A DNA stretch of 64,000 nt from JAUMBM01 sp964645715 (GTDB lineage Bacteria; Bacteroidota; Bacteroidia; Chitinophagales; Saprospiraceae). Shown piece by piece: positions 52,901 through 61,210 of the stretch. The translations under genes and the position numbers were made by a program. Where the stretch lies: the NCBI GenBank assembly GCA_964645715.1, contig CAZYAO010000019.1, positions 1 through 64,000 on the forward strand, written 5' to 3'. Under the pieces are notes generated by a model. That model was not told the origin of the DNA. It did not search any database and saw only the letters and a list, made by a program, of their open reading frames with translations. How positions within the stretch are numbered: the first letter of the stretch is position 1; every line of letters starts with the position of its first letter.

Positions 52901-54212
52901 GTACCCCCGTCTGCACATTACCGGCTGCATCCACTGCCCGCCAAGTGCGGCGAATCACCTTTGGATTGACCGCGCAGGCATTTTCAGTGACCTCATCTGT
53001 AAAGCTGACCGTTGTAGCTGTGCAATCCGTTGCCGTAGCAACTCCCGTAGTAGCAGGGGTTGTGGATTGCTGACAAGAAAGAGTCCTGTCGGGCGGAATC
53101 TGCAGCACCGGAGGAGATACATCTCTGACTGTGAGCTGGGTGTTACAACTAAGCCCGCTGCATTCATCAAATACGGTAGCCCGAAGCGTCTGACCTGCAT
53201 AGGTCGAAGGAATCGTTGTGCCTAAATTGATACCCGAGTTGGTGAAAACGCTCACCGTCACCGCCTCTGTGATGGCGGAAGCATTGGCAACGACCAACTG
53301 CGGACTTATGTTGATGGAGCAATCTGTCGGAAAAGATAAATTGAGAGAAGAAAGGCAGGCTAAAAAAGCACCATTGCTGACCGTTACCTGACTTTCAGCA
53401 GTAGCAACGCAGCCTGTCTTCTCCGGGGAGGTATACGCCTGATTGCCGGCATCAAACAAATACCTTACCCTGTACTGCCCGGCACCCAAGGTAGAAGGAG
53501 AGAAAACGGGTGTATTGATTACCTGCTGATTGCTTTCTCGCAACACGGAAAAGAATCCCAACGGGGGCTCAAGGTTCGTCTGGTGGTTGTTGAACCCCGT
53601 AGTGGCATAACCTGCCAGCAGTGCATTACTGTCATTAACGCAGTAAAAATCATCCAGCCCTGAAAATTGCGGACGCGGGTAGTAGCAGGTGGATTCAAGT
53701 GGTCCAAAAAACTGGCCCGGATAAGCAACCGGCGCCTGTAACAATGCACTGTAGCCCTGCCCCGAACGATGCGCCATGGGAAGGACATAGATGCCCGTCT
53801 GCCCTACTTCCGGCAGTATCGTTCCTGCTGCCAACGGCTGGAGACTTGAACGACTCAGCACCCCATTGGATGCCAGTATCCGCCATTGCTGCCCACTGAT
53901 ACCCGTTGCTACTATCAGCTGGTCGTGAAAAATACCGGCAGTATTGTCTGCTACCCCGTTGGAAATAGTTGGCATATTGCCGCAAGAACAGGGTCTTATG
54001 ACGTCTGTTTGTCCGTTACCATCCAGGTCTAATGGCTGGGTAAGAGCCCCATTAAGGAAAGTAAAGGGCGCGACGAAAGAGCCCGGTATGGCTGTCTGAA
54101 CAGCGGGCTGAGCGATCAACACATTGGGTCTTCCCCAGAGACCTCCTGCTACACACAGTATCATCACACACATTCGCCGAACCACCGCTTGGGTAAAGAA
54201 GCGCAGTTGCAT
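49908..54212 (-). CDS. Large secreted protein with HYR/Ig-like repeats, dockerin and T9SS sorting domain
   Basis: 1434 residues. A signal peptide (VMILCVAGGLWG region) is followed by a repeat-free N-terminal region, then HYR-like or SprB-like repeats across about 330-1140 (VSPPVLQIPPDRTLSCQQST, DCTPPQLSCVTGLTITLGPS). A CarboxypepD_reg-like domain lies near 1150-1205 (LEGYIRTESGNPVRRVKVYL). A type I dockerin lies near 1210-1260, with two calcium loops (NGVSTFDLIQINRHIL, DANRSGNITTLDAIRIRRVI). The C-terminal T9SS sorting domain (about 1357-1434) contains WPNPFRENVHFPFVLEEESW and LRLFDVSGRLLGH. The dockerin suggests docking to another surface protein. Promoter box at 54264. Confidence 0.92.
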   Translation of the reverse strand: MQLRFFTQAVVRRMCVMILCVAGGLWGRPNVLIAQPAVQTAIPGSFVAPFTFLNGALTQPLDLDGNGQTDVIRPCSCGNMPTISNGVADNTAGIFHDQLIVATGISGQQWRILASNGVLSRSSLQPLAAGTILPEVGQTGIYVLPMAHRSGQGYSALLQAPVAYPGQFFGPLESTCYYPRPQFSGLDDFYCVNDSNALLAGYATTGFNNHQTNLEPPLGFFSVLRESNQQVINTPVFSPSTLGAGQYRVRYLFDAGNQAYTSPEKTGCVATAESQVTVSNGAFLACLSSLNLSFPTDCSINISPQLVVANASAITEAVTVSVFTNSGINLGTTIPSTYAGQTLRATVFDECSGLSCNTQLTVRDVSPPVLQIPPDRTLSCQQSTTPATTGVATATDCTATTVSFTDEVTENACAVNPKVIRRTWRAVDAAGNVQTGVQTIRTTRIRPGQIRFPQDRVIDCAAYSQQPGLAAPTASGAGLPALVEVAACGLSYTYTDDTLRYCGSNTPDMIIQRTWFLLDECGTGLFTQDSLGNDNIQFIRIADTLAPLISAANFTVGANLPPEQANGICLSRGTIPAAIVTDNCNTFSIRIFTPLGEAVYSDGQSDGRNGGRIPAPGLPPGVYDIVYQAIDECGNMRSHTVQMSVVDVTPPISICRGQLNISLPPDGNVRIWAADIDGGSRDYCCSSVDLEIKLQSASDTAFASYIDLFCTNASIVATLRVTDCNGFSNICFSTIVVEDRQPVVLSQAPPTRTISCGADYSAYLQASFDAPVFTDNCTFSTQFTTTVSVDSCGIGHIDRRWEARDNPGNVAAVHVQRINIIPAFAYSLDIPADRTTQCGDENTGTVLVSGADGCSQVQVSYVDNWFRLSSGTACYELRRTFTVLNPCEYDGVTPPVLLERYDGSDPDLNTGDSTRLISEGGQLYRQLGTQRSLLGPSTGYYQYLQVIRIIDTVPPTINLPSPLTFCVPSQDTSNCSAEAIIPLIAGDTCPDTLVYSYLIRLNQQGMAVADTLGQLFFENGQPVVRGIYPIGRHELVVTVRDACNNTANRSILFTIADCTPPQLSCVTGLTITLGPSGSISIPVTDLVSQLSDNCGSPRLTLNPTDFTADSLSLDCDDLGSRSVIAYAIDQAGLRQSCTALISVASAGGCNETSTLEGYIRTESGNPVRRVKVYLSGGQTDSLLTDENGYYRFENLPAGVSYTVRPWLDTLHANGVSTFDLIQINRHILATQYLTSAYDLIAADANRSGNITTLDAIRIRRVILNLEPNFPGNTSWRFVDANHIFGEPVEALQHTYPEQVYIDTLLADTTVNFVGIKIGDVNESASTVVMPPPALVATDIGEASQWSNSARSAGWQPPWPNPFRENVHFPFVLEEESWVHLRLFDVSGRLLGHRQALLSAGVYEWVINPPIGRQLILYQLQLGAVVRTGILHPAD

Positions 54213-54263
54213 AGTTCATGGGATTAATCCTGCCAAAAGCAGGAATTATTATTGCGAGATATA

Positions 54264-54271
54264 CAAAGATA
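54264..54271 (-). promoter_or_regulatory. -7 box of the large dockerin-bearing gene
   Basis: Minus-strand TATCTTTG fits TAnnTTTG, 52 bases upstream of the ATG at 54212. No TTG at the best spacing. Confidence 0.5.
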
Positions 54272-54396
54272 CGCAATTTTTATTATTTTTCTCAGTAAAT
54301 GCCAACCCTTCGGGGCGAGGTGAAATAGTCGACGCCGACTATCCGGGAAATTTTGGAAGTGTATGTAATTGCTGATCAATTTATTTAATACGCCAT

Positions 54397-55494
54397 ATGG
54401 CTATTTTTTCACCAGAAGAACAAGCGCGCTACGCCCGACATTGGGTCCTTCCGGGCTGGGGGCAAGAGAAGCAGGCACTGCTCAAACAAACGAGTGTGCT
54501 GGTCGTTGGTGCAGGTGGACTAGGGGCTCCGTTGCTGACTTATCTGGCTGCTGCCGGCCTGGGTCGCCTAGGCATTGTTGATCCCGACCGGGTCAGCCTA
54601 AGCAACCTGCAACGCCAGGTGCTTTATGGACAGACCGACCTTGGGAGGCTTAAAGTGGAGGCTGCCCGTGACCGACTGAAAAGTATCAATCCCCACGTGC
54701 TAATAGATATTTTTCCACAAGCTCTCACAGCAGCCAACGCGCTGGGCATTTTTGCTGGTTACGATATTATTGCCGATGGCACTGACAACTTTCCCACCCG
54801 CTACCTGGTCAATGACGCCTGTGTACTACTAGATAAGGTCAATGTATATGCGGCTATCTTTCGTTTTGAGGGGCAGTTGAGTGTTTTCAACTTTCCGCTA
54901 AGTGACGGAAGCCGAGGTCCCAACTACCGGGATCTGTATCCACAGCCCCCGGCTCCCGGTACAACCCTCAGCTGTGCAGAGGGCGGCGTATTGGGTGTGC
55001 TGCCGGGTATCATTGGTAGCCTGCAGGCTACCGAGGTTATCAAAGTAGCTACACGCCTTGGGCAGCCCCTTGCGGGCCGGTTGTTTTATTTTGACGCGCT
55101 CACGTTTAGCAGCCACAGTATTCGGTTCCAAAATCGCACAGGTACCCGGGTAGCACAACTTGAAGATTATGAGACTTTCTGTGGAACACCCGCCCGTGAA
55201 AATCTGCCCGCCATTGACCCGGCCAGCCTTCGACAACTTTTGCTCAGCCAAGAAGATATTCAGCTTGTCGATATCCGAACGGCAGAAGAGCACAGGCAGA
55301 TGAATATCGGCGGTAAGCTCATCCCGCTCCCACAGCTTCCTGACCGGTTACAAGAGTTGGATACCTCGAGGCTCACTGTTGTATACTGCCAGACAGGGCG
55401 GCGCAGTGAACTGGCCATTCAGCAACTATTGGCAGCTGGTTTCGAGGAGGTTTTCCAGCTTGAAGGTGGCATTCAGGCATGGATAGATGCCTGA
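54397..55494 (+). CDS. ThiF/MoeB-type adenylyltransferase fused to rhodanese
   Basis: 365 residues. The E1-like domain (about 1-255) has the ATP loop VLVVGAGGLGAPLLTYLAAA, NLQRQVLYGQTDLGR, DGTDNFPTRYLVND, and LSCAEGGVLGVLPGIIGSLQ. The C-terminal rhodanese domain (about 265-365) has the active-site loop YCQTGRRSELAI. It adenylates a ubiquitin-like sulphur carrier (MoaD or ThiS) and can supply sulphur, for molybdopterin or thiamine synthesis. The four zinc Cys of E. coli MoeB are absent: the CxxC is NYRD and the second pair is missing. Followed by a terminator and glyA. Confidence 0.9.
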   Translation: MAIFSPEEQARYARHWVLPGWGQEKQALLKQTSVLVVGAGGLGAPLLTYLAAAGLGRLGIVDPDRVSLSNLQRQVLYGQTDLGRLKVEAARDRLKSINPHVLIDIFPQALTAANALGIFAGYDIIADGTDNFPTRYLVNDACVLLDKVNVYAAIFRFEGQLSVFNFPLSDGSRGPNYRDLYPQPPAPGTTLSCAEGGVLGVLPGIIGSLQATEVIKVATRLGQPLAGRLFYFDALTFSSHSIRFQNRTGTRVAQLEDYETFCGTPARENLPAIDPASLRQLLLSQEDIQLVDIRTAEEHRQMNIGGKLIPLPQLPDRLQELDTSRLTVVYCQTGRRSELAIQQLLAAGFEEVFQLEGGIQAWIDA

Positions 55495-55507
55495 TCACCT
55501 TGATTGT

Positions 55508-55589
55508 CACCTCCGGCAGCTTGTCTGCTCGGAGGTGTGCATAGCTGCCTCATCATCATCAGACAAGCTGCCGGAAAGCTGGTTTTTTT
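55508..55589 (+). terminator. Terminator after the ThiF/MoeB-rhodanese gene, with a competing inner stem
   Basis: Perfect 15-base arms CCGGCAGCTTGTCTG (55513-55527) and CAGACAAGCTGCCGG (55560-55574), followed by T7. The first arm can also take part in a smaller stem CACCTCCG (55508-55515) with CGGAGGTG (55530-55537). The glyA promoter lies further downstream, so this most likely terminates the upstream gene. Confidence 0.7.
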
Positions 55590-55639
55590 AAAAACATGTC
55601 ACAAGGCCTCGATTCCTTTTTTTCTGCCCCCAATTCCTT

Positions 55640-55647
55640 TACCTTTG
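55640..55647 (+). promoter_or_regulatory. -7 box of glyA
   Basis: TACCTTTG fits TAnnTTTG, 34 bases before the glyA ATG. The -33 position reads TTT, not TTG. Confidence 0.55.
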
Positions 55648-55680
55648 CGTGGCGATATTATTCACGACAATGGTATAAAT

Positions 55681-56952
55681 ATGTCCAGAAATCCACACTT
55701 GTTTTCGCTCATCCAGCAGGAGCTGGATCGCCAGCGCAAGGGCGTCGAGCTAATTGCTTCAGAAAATTTTACCAGTCAGGCCGTTATGGATGCCATGGGC
55801 AGCTGCCTGACTAACAAATATGCTGAAGGATACCCGGGCAAGCGGTATTATGGGGGTTGCGAGATTGTCGACGAAGTTGAACAAATGGCCATTGACGAAC
55901 TATGTGCTTTGTTTGGTGCTGACTATGCAAATGTACAGCCACACTCGGGGGCCCAAGCCAATGCAGCCGTATTTCTGGCCATACTCCAGCCTGGAGATGC
56001 CATTCTGGGCTTCGATTTATCCCATGGAGGACACCTTTCACACGGCTCGCCCGTAAATTTCTCGGGTAAAGTTTATCAGGCTCACTTTTATGGTGTAGAG
56101 CCTGATACTGGTCGTATTGATATGGATAAGGTGGCTGAAAAGGCCCGGCAAGTACGTCCTAAGCTCATTATTTGCGGTGCTTCCGCTTATGCGCGCGACT
56201 GGGACTATGTGCGTTTCCGCGCCATCGCCGATGAAGTTGGCGCACTCTTACTGGCTGATATCGCTCATCCGGCGGGTCTGATTGCCAAAAAACTCCTCAA
56301 TGATCCTCTGCCGCACTGCCACATTATCACTTCTACGACCCATAAGACCCTACGCGGTCCCCGTGGCGGAATCATCATGATGGGCAAAGATTTTGCCAAT
56401 CCCTGGGGACGTACAACCAAAAAAGGCGACCCAATAATGATGTCTGCCATCCTCAACAGCGGTGTCTTCCCGGGTATGCAGGGGGGGCCCTTGGAACATA
56501 TCATAGGTGCCAAAGCGCAGGCCTTCTGGGAAGCTCGGCAGCCTGCTTTCGAAGATTATGCCCGGCAGGTGGTAAAAAATGCACAGGCTATGGCAGAGGC
56601 TTTTGTAGCGCTGGGCTATAATCTCATTAGCCAAGGTACTGACAATCACTTGATGCTCTTGGATCTACGCAACAAAGGTGTTACTGGCAAACAGGCTGAA
56701 AACAGCCTCGGCAAGGCAGACATCACTGTCAACAAAAATATGGTTCCCTTCGATACCCAGTCACCAATGATCACAAGTGGTATTCGCATAGGAAGCGCTG
56801 CCGTCACCAGCCGTGGATTTCGGGAGGAAGACTGTCGTAAAACGGTGGAGTGGATTGACGCTGTCATCACTGAACCCGCTAATGAAAGTCGACTGCAGGC
56901 TATCCGACAGGATGTAAATGACTACATGTCCCAATTTCCACTCTACGCCTAA
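55681..56952 (+). CDS. glyA: Serine hydroxymethyltransferase
   Basis: 423 residues from the ATG at 55681 (MSRNPHLFSLIQQELDRQRK), the expected family length; an open frame to 55504 extends past the promoter and is rejected. GlyA signatures: VELIASENFTSQAVMDAMGS, YAEGYPGKRYYGG, VQPHSGAQANAAVFLAI, ADIAHPAGLIA, and TSTTHKTLRGPRGG with the PLP lysine. It interconverts serine and glycine while passing one carbon to tetrahydrofolate. Transcribed alone, ended by the hairpin at 56970. Confidence 0.97.
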   Translation: MSRNPHLFSLIQQELDRQRKGVELIASENFTSQAVMDAMGSCLTNKYAEGYPGKRYYGGCEIVDEVEQMAIDELCALFGADYANVQPHSGAQANAAVFLAILQPGDAILGFDLSHGGHLSHGSPVNFSGKVYQAHFYGVEPDTGRIDMDKVAEKARQVRPKLIICGASAYARDWDYVRFRAIADEVGALLLADIAHPAGLIAKKLLNDPLPHCHIITSTTHKTLRGPRGGIIMMGKDFANPWGRTTKKGDPIMMSAILNSGVFPGMQGGPLEHIIGAKAQAFWEARQPAFEDYARQVVKNAQAMAEAFVALGYNLISQGTDNHLMLLDLRNKGVTGKQAENSLGKADITVNKNMVPFDTQSPMITSGIRIGSAAVTSRGFREEDCRKTVEWIDAVITEPANESRLQAIRQDVNDYMSQFPLYA

Positions 56953-56969
56953 GTCTTCACGTCAAAATA

Positions 56970-56999
56970 AACATCGGCCGCCCTGGGGCGGCCGATGTT
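56970..56999 (+). terminator. Hairpin after glyA
   Basis: Perfect 13-base arms AACATCGGCCGCC around CTGG, 18 bases after the stop. No T-run follows. Confidence 0.6.
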
Positions 57000-57224
57000 C
57001 TACATAATTCCCGTCTCTACAATCTACTTTTTTCCCGCACAGTCATCGTTCAATGACTATTACCCTGATGTGAAAAAACCAATGGACGCTACTACTCTGT
57101 GCGTCCGTTATGGCCGACAAATTTATTGGTTAACATAAAGGATGCAGCATATATGACAGTATCATTATATGCCATGAGGTCGTATTATTTCTTGACAAGG
57201 AGACAGGCAATGTGAGCAGCCCGA

Positions 57225-57259
57225 AAATATTTTTTGCCAAGGGCAAATATTTTTTGCCA
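57225..57259 (+). promoter_or_regulatory. Direct repeat upstream of propeller-AraC regulator
   Basis: AAATATTTTTTGCCA occurs at 57225-57239 and 57245-57259, 20 bases apart, about 90 bases before the ATG at 57349. The spacing of about two helical turns fits a paired binding site for an AraC-type dimer, perhaps autoregulatory. Confidence 0.45.
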
Positions 57260-57348
57260 TAGATCCATTTACAACTGAATATCAAATGATTATTCCAATA
57301 GCTATATACAAACAATCTGGAAGTCTTATCCCGATTTACTGGCGCTTC

Positions 57349-59055
57349 ATGATACCTGTACGACGGCAGTCTGTCTGGTATGTGATACTGGCTGCTGTGT
57401 GCTTTGTCGTTAGACCAGCGCAAACACAGGACACAACATTGGTAGATGTACAGATCTTTCCCGGCAACATTATATCCATGACGCACGATAATAAGGGAAT
57501 GATCTGGTTCAACAGCTGGGATGGAATTTATCAATTTGATGGGAAAACCATCAGCTGGTATGCTAAATCAGATGATCGTTCAGCCATCGTTTATCATGAC
57601 AATCAGATAAATACCCTCAATAAACTGCCAAAGGTCAAAGGACACTATGAGCAGCTGATTCAATCACAGTTTGTTGTCAACAGATGTTGGCTAAAATTTT
57701 TGCCGGTTAAACAACAAAATGTTTTCACTGCTCCTGATAAATACGGTAATTTGTGGGTTACCAATGGGCGTAATCTGTATGCGTTCGAGATACAGCGATA
57801 TTTTTCCTGGAGTCTCAGTGGCAATTCAGTGCGGGGGATTCTACCCATTGATGGTGATCTTATCGTAAGCACTTACTCCGGTATCTATCGCAACGGCACG
57901 CTCGTATCTCCTGAGCATACTAGTTCACAGGGTGAAATCCTATCCTATGGTCCGGGAGAGATCGTTTTTCCGTCCAGCAATAGCATCAACCTATACCGGC
58001 TTACGGAACAAAAAATTACCTCCATTGATTTTGAACACACTGAAGACCAAACTGAAATTTCAAGTATTGCGCAGCATAACCAGCTAATTTGGGCAGGTAC
58101 TGGTCGAGGGTTGTATGTTTGCATCAACAATAAACTCGTTCACAGTGGTTTTCGCAAGCCCGTTGAATATATCTACCCCCATCAGTCAAGTCTGATAATC
58201 GCTACTACAGCGGGCATCTATCAAAAATGGGGGAAGAACGATTTTAAGCGCATAGAGGCTTTCCCTGAGCTTACATACAATGCTATTTCCTATATCGATG
58301 GACAATGGTATGCGACGTCCAGGCAGGGAATCTGGCAGTGGGATGGAAAAAGTACCCAGGCCCAGCATCTGTTTGCCAGCCAGCCGCTAGGACACATGGA
58401 CACCTACCATGTCTTGCGCGACCGTAAAGGCTACCTATGGATTAGTACAACCTCAGGGCTTTTCCGTGCAAAACCTAACAGTAATTACTACGACTCCTTT
58501 TTGACGAATACGGAATTTAACAAGAGATCCTTTGCAGCTCATGGTGATTCGCTCTACTTCGGATCTGTTCATGGCCTTATTGCGTTTAATCCCGATAATT
58601 TTCCCCACATACCCATCAACAAAAAACCAGTTCTGTCTAATCTTTGGATAGGCCTACTCCTAGGCGTTATTCTATTTTTATCCATCCTGATTATCATCCT
58701 GTTCAGAAGATACAGGAAAGCAGCCAGTATATTGGAAGCACAACAAAATGAGAGTATTGCGCATCCTGATCCTTTCATTTCCAGGCTGGAACAATATATC
58801 GAAGATAATCTGACTACAGTGAGTGTTGATTCCCTGAGCGAGTTTACAGGACTCTCCACAAGGGGGCTGTACCGAGTACTGGAAGCCTCCTACGGACTTA
58901 AGCCGGGAGATATCATAAGAAATATGAAACTAAAGAAGATTAAATCCTTGCTGGAAGAGAATCCGGCAATTGACAAAGAAACCTTGTCCAATAAAGTGGG
59001 TTATTCAGAATATCATCTCGCCCGTATCCTTGAAAAGGAGGCTAAGGCTAAGTAA
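57349..59055 (+). CDS. Membrane-tethered propeller sensor with AraC-type HTH, no kinase
   Basis: 568 residues from the ATG at 57349 (signal-like IPVRRQSVWYVILAAVCFVV); an ATG at 57286 is also in frame. A two-component-regulator-type propeller (about 35-430) has repeats such as NIISMTHDNKGMIWFNSWDG and YHVLRDRKGYLWISTTSGLF. One membrane helix follows near 443-465 (LWIGLLLGVILFLSILIIIL), then a cytoplasmic AraC-like domain (about 500-568): ISRLEQYIEDNLTTVSVDSL, TGLSTRGLYRVLEASYG, VGYSEYHLARILEKE. Histidine kinase and receiver domains of hybrid regulators are missing, as is a clear Y_Y_Y domain. A direct sensor-to-DNA regulator is inferred. Confidence 0.85.
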   Translation: MIPVRRQSVWYVILAAVCFVVRPAQTQDTTLVDVQIFPGNIISMTHDNKGMIWFNSWDGIYQFDGKTISWYAKSDDRSAIVYHDNQINTLNKLPKVKGHYEQLIQSQFVVNRCWLKFLPVKQQNVFTAPDKYGNLWVTNGRNLYAFEIQRYFSWSLSGNSVRGILPIDGDLIVSTYSGIYRNGTLVSPEHTSSQGEILSYGPGEIVFPSSNSINLYRLTEQKITSIDFEHTEDQTEISSIAQHNQLIWAGTGRGLYVCINNKLVHSGFRKPVEYIYPHQSSLIIATTAGIYQKWGKNDFKRIEAFPELTYNAISYIDGQWYATSRQGIWQWDGKSTQAQHLFASQPLGHMDTYHVLRDRKGYLWISTTSGLFRAKPNSNYYDSFLTNTEFNKRSFAAHGDSLYFGSVHGLIAFNPDNFPHIPINKKPVLSNLWIGLLLGVILFLSILIIILFRRYRKAASILEAQQNESIAHPDPFISRLEQYIEDNLTTVSVDSLSEFTGLSTRGLYRVLEASYGLKPGDIIRNMKLKKIKSLLEENPAIDKETLSNKVGYSEYHLARILEKEAKAK

Positions 59056-59072
59056 TTCGCTACAATAGGGAG

Positions 59073-59657
59073 TTATTTTGTCAGCAATTCGGCCTCCTTC
59101 AGCTGGTATTGCATGTGTTCGGGATCCTGATCATTCAGATGCAACCGCCCCCGCACACGAATGCGCTCATCCATTGGCAGGCGTTCGGCACGTTCACGCC
59201 GCCAAACAACCTCTGCAACCGATTCCGGTCCCGCATTGCCACAAAAAAAACACTGCGTATAAGGAAAAGCCGATAAAATCAAAATCGTATCCATTCCCGT
59301 CTCTTCTAGCGGCAATGCATAACCACCAAGCTCCACCAGACAACCATCCAGTAACCGCAACGAATCACTAAACAACGGATACAACAAAACCCCCATATCC
59401 GCCTCCGGCACCACCCGCTCTTCATAGTCTACCAAAGCCAACTGCGACCAGCTCAGTTTGTAGCAGCAACTATCGTAGTAAACACCAAACACGCCCCCCG
59501 GCCGCCTAACCACCACCGATGTATCCTGCTTTTTATCCCCCTCCTCTTCAACTGCCGCCCCAGTCGTAGAGCCCGATCCGCCACAACCAGCCCCGCACAA
59601 CGACGCTACTAGCCACAACAGAAAGTACCTGCCATACATACCTGCCTTACTGCCCAT
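59073..59657 (-). CDS. Lipoprotein, DUF3299-like
   Basis: 194 residues. The export signal GRYFLLWLVASLCGAGCGGS contains a lipobox with Cys near residue 25. The body has the DUF3299-like pattern: LVELGGYALPLEETGMDTIL, AFPYTQCFFCGNAGPESVAE, and IRVRGRLHLND. The CFFCG pair could bind a metal. It stands alone, convergent with the regulator. The function is unknown; the family match is moderate. Confidence 0.7.
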   Translation of the reverse strand: MGSKAGMYGRYFLLWLVASLCGAGCGGSGSTTGAAVEEEGDKKQDTSVVVRRPGGVFGVYYDSCCYKLSWSQLALVDYEERVVPEADMGVLLYPLFSDSLRLLDGCLVELGGYALPLEETGMDTILILSAFPYTQCFFCGNAGPESVAEVVWRRERAERLPMDERIRVRGRLHLNDQDPEHMQYQLKEAELLTK

Positions 59658-59763
59658 CCTTGCTGATAATTATTGCCTATCTCCCCTGTCAGCGAAACAA
59701 ATACAACCACAATGGTCACTATCTATCTCGCCAACAGGGGAGCTATCTCCTTAACCCGATCAA

Positions 59764-61161
59764 CTACACCCCCAATGCCGCCCGCGTAGCGTCCAGCACC
59801 GCCCGGGCTCCCGCAGCATCCGGTGCCTGCGCATACACCCGAAGGACAGGCTCCGTACCCGAAGGACGAATCATCACCCACAGACCATCGCCAAGAATAA
59901 ATTTGTATCCGTCTATGTCCTGCATCTCTAGCACACGGTAAGGACCAAAGGCATCGTATGCACCCTGCCGACAGTTGGCAATCACCGCCTGCTTCTGCGC
60001 TTCACTAATATGCAAATCATCACGGTCTGAACTGAACGACCCCACCAATTCGTAAACCTCTGCAATCAATGCCTGCAAAGATTTTCCGGTCTTAGCCATA
60101 AACTCAAGAATCATCAGGCCTATCCACACACCATCCCGCTCAGGAATATGCCCCTTGACCGCAAGCCCCCCCGATTCCTCACCACCTACCAGCACATCTT
60201 CTTGCGCCATAATCTCCGCAATATACTTGAAGCCTATCTTGGTCACTTCATACGGCAACCCAAACAAACCAGCCAGCTTCGTCATCTTCTCTGTAACGCT
60301 GAAGGTAACGACAACTTTGCCCGAACGCCCCAGATATTTGTATTGATACAGCAATAAAAGCAGTAAAATATGGTGGCTGTCCACAAAATTCCCGTCACTG
60401 TCATACATGCCAATACGATCAGCATCCCCATCATTCGCTAAACCCAGATCAATATCCGGGTTGTTGCGAATCAGCTCCGACAATTCCAGCAGATTACGAT
60501 GTATCGGCTCTGGTGCCTGCCCGTGAAATCCAGGATTTTCATCAGAATGCAAATGTATCGCCTCTGGAAAAATTGAGCGCATAACCCGCTGACCGGCTCC
60601 GTACATAGCATCAAAGGCTATCCGCAAACCGGAATTGCGAATCAACCCCAAATCAAAGTTAGCCGCCACGTGATCAAGGTAAATCCGCTCAAGGTCAGTA
60701 TACTCCAGCAGTCCTTCTGCCTGCATGGACGCCAGACTGGGTAAACTACCAGGTACCTCCACCGGTATCAGCGCCTCTACTTCCGATACCTCAGCAGGAA
60801 TCATAGGCCCACCCAACTTTGACTTTAGCTTGAATCCGTTGTAGGAAGGCGGATTATGGCTGGCCGTGATGACAACCCCCAAATCTGCTCCGTGCTTGGT
60901 CACCCCCAGCGAAACCGCCGGCGTAGACACAAAATGAGGGGCCAAAAATACCTTGATGCCGTGAGCTGCCAACACCCGCGCTGTCGTTTCTGCAAACATC
61001 TTACCGCCAAAACGACAATCATGGCCAATGACAACCTTACTGCCCCCCTGCTGCTTCAACCAGCGTGCCGTACCTTCCGCCACTCGTTTTACGTTATCGA
61101 CGGTATAATCATCGGCGATAATCGCTCGCCAGCCATCCGTTCCAAATTTAATTGCTGTCAT
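59764..61161 (-). CDS. Phosphoglucomutase/phosphomannomutase family protein
   Basis: 465 residues. The active-site phosphoserine loop reads VVITASHNPPSYNGFKLK near residue 100, the metal loop DGDADRIGMYDSDG is intact, and the sugar loop reads GGEESGGLAVKGHIPERDGV. The C-terminal phosphate-binding loop is MIRPSGTEPVLRVYA. It interconverts hexose 1- and 6-phosphates in the cytoplasm for glycogen, sugar-nucleotide or cell-wall supply. Which hexose is used cannot be told from the window. Confidence 0.93.
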   Translation of the reverse strand: MTAIKFGTDGWRAIIADDYTVDNVKRVAEGTARWLKQQGGSKVVIGHDCRFGGKMFAETTARVLAAHGIKVFLAPHFVSTPAVSLGVTKHGADLGVVITASHNPPSYNGFKLKSKLGGPMIPAEVSEVEALIPVEVPGSLPSLASMQAEGLLEYTDLERIYLDHVAANFDLGLIRNSGLRIAFDAMYGAGQRVMRSIFPEAIHLHSDENPGFHGQAPEPIHRNLLELSELIRNNPDIDLGLANDGDADRIGMYDSDGNFVDSHHILLLLLLYQYKYLGRSGKVVVTFSVTEKMTKLAGLFGLPYEVTKIGFKYIAEIMAQEDVLVGGEESGGLAVKGHIPERDGVWIGLMILEFMAKTGKSLQALIAEVYELVGSFSSDRDDLHISEAQKQAVIANCRQGAYDAFGPYRVLEMQDIDGYKFILGDGLWVMIRPSGTEPVLRVYAQAPDAAGARAVLDATRAALGV

Positions 61162-61210
61162 ATCAATTTACCTTTATAACGGTTATTCAAAACAATTGAT
61201 ACCTGCATCC

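Larger units (their letters stand above)
56953..57348. other. Intergenic region between glyA and the AraC regulator
   Basis: About 400 bases. It holds the glyA hairpin (56970-56999), a small stem GGACGC...GCGTCC near 57084-57106, and a 15-base direct repeat (57225-57259). No gene is seen. Confidence 0.4.
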
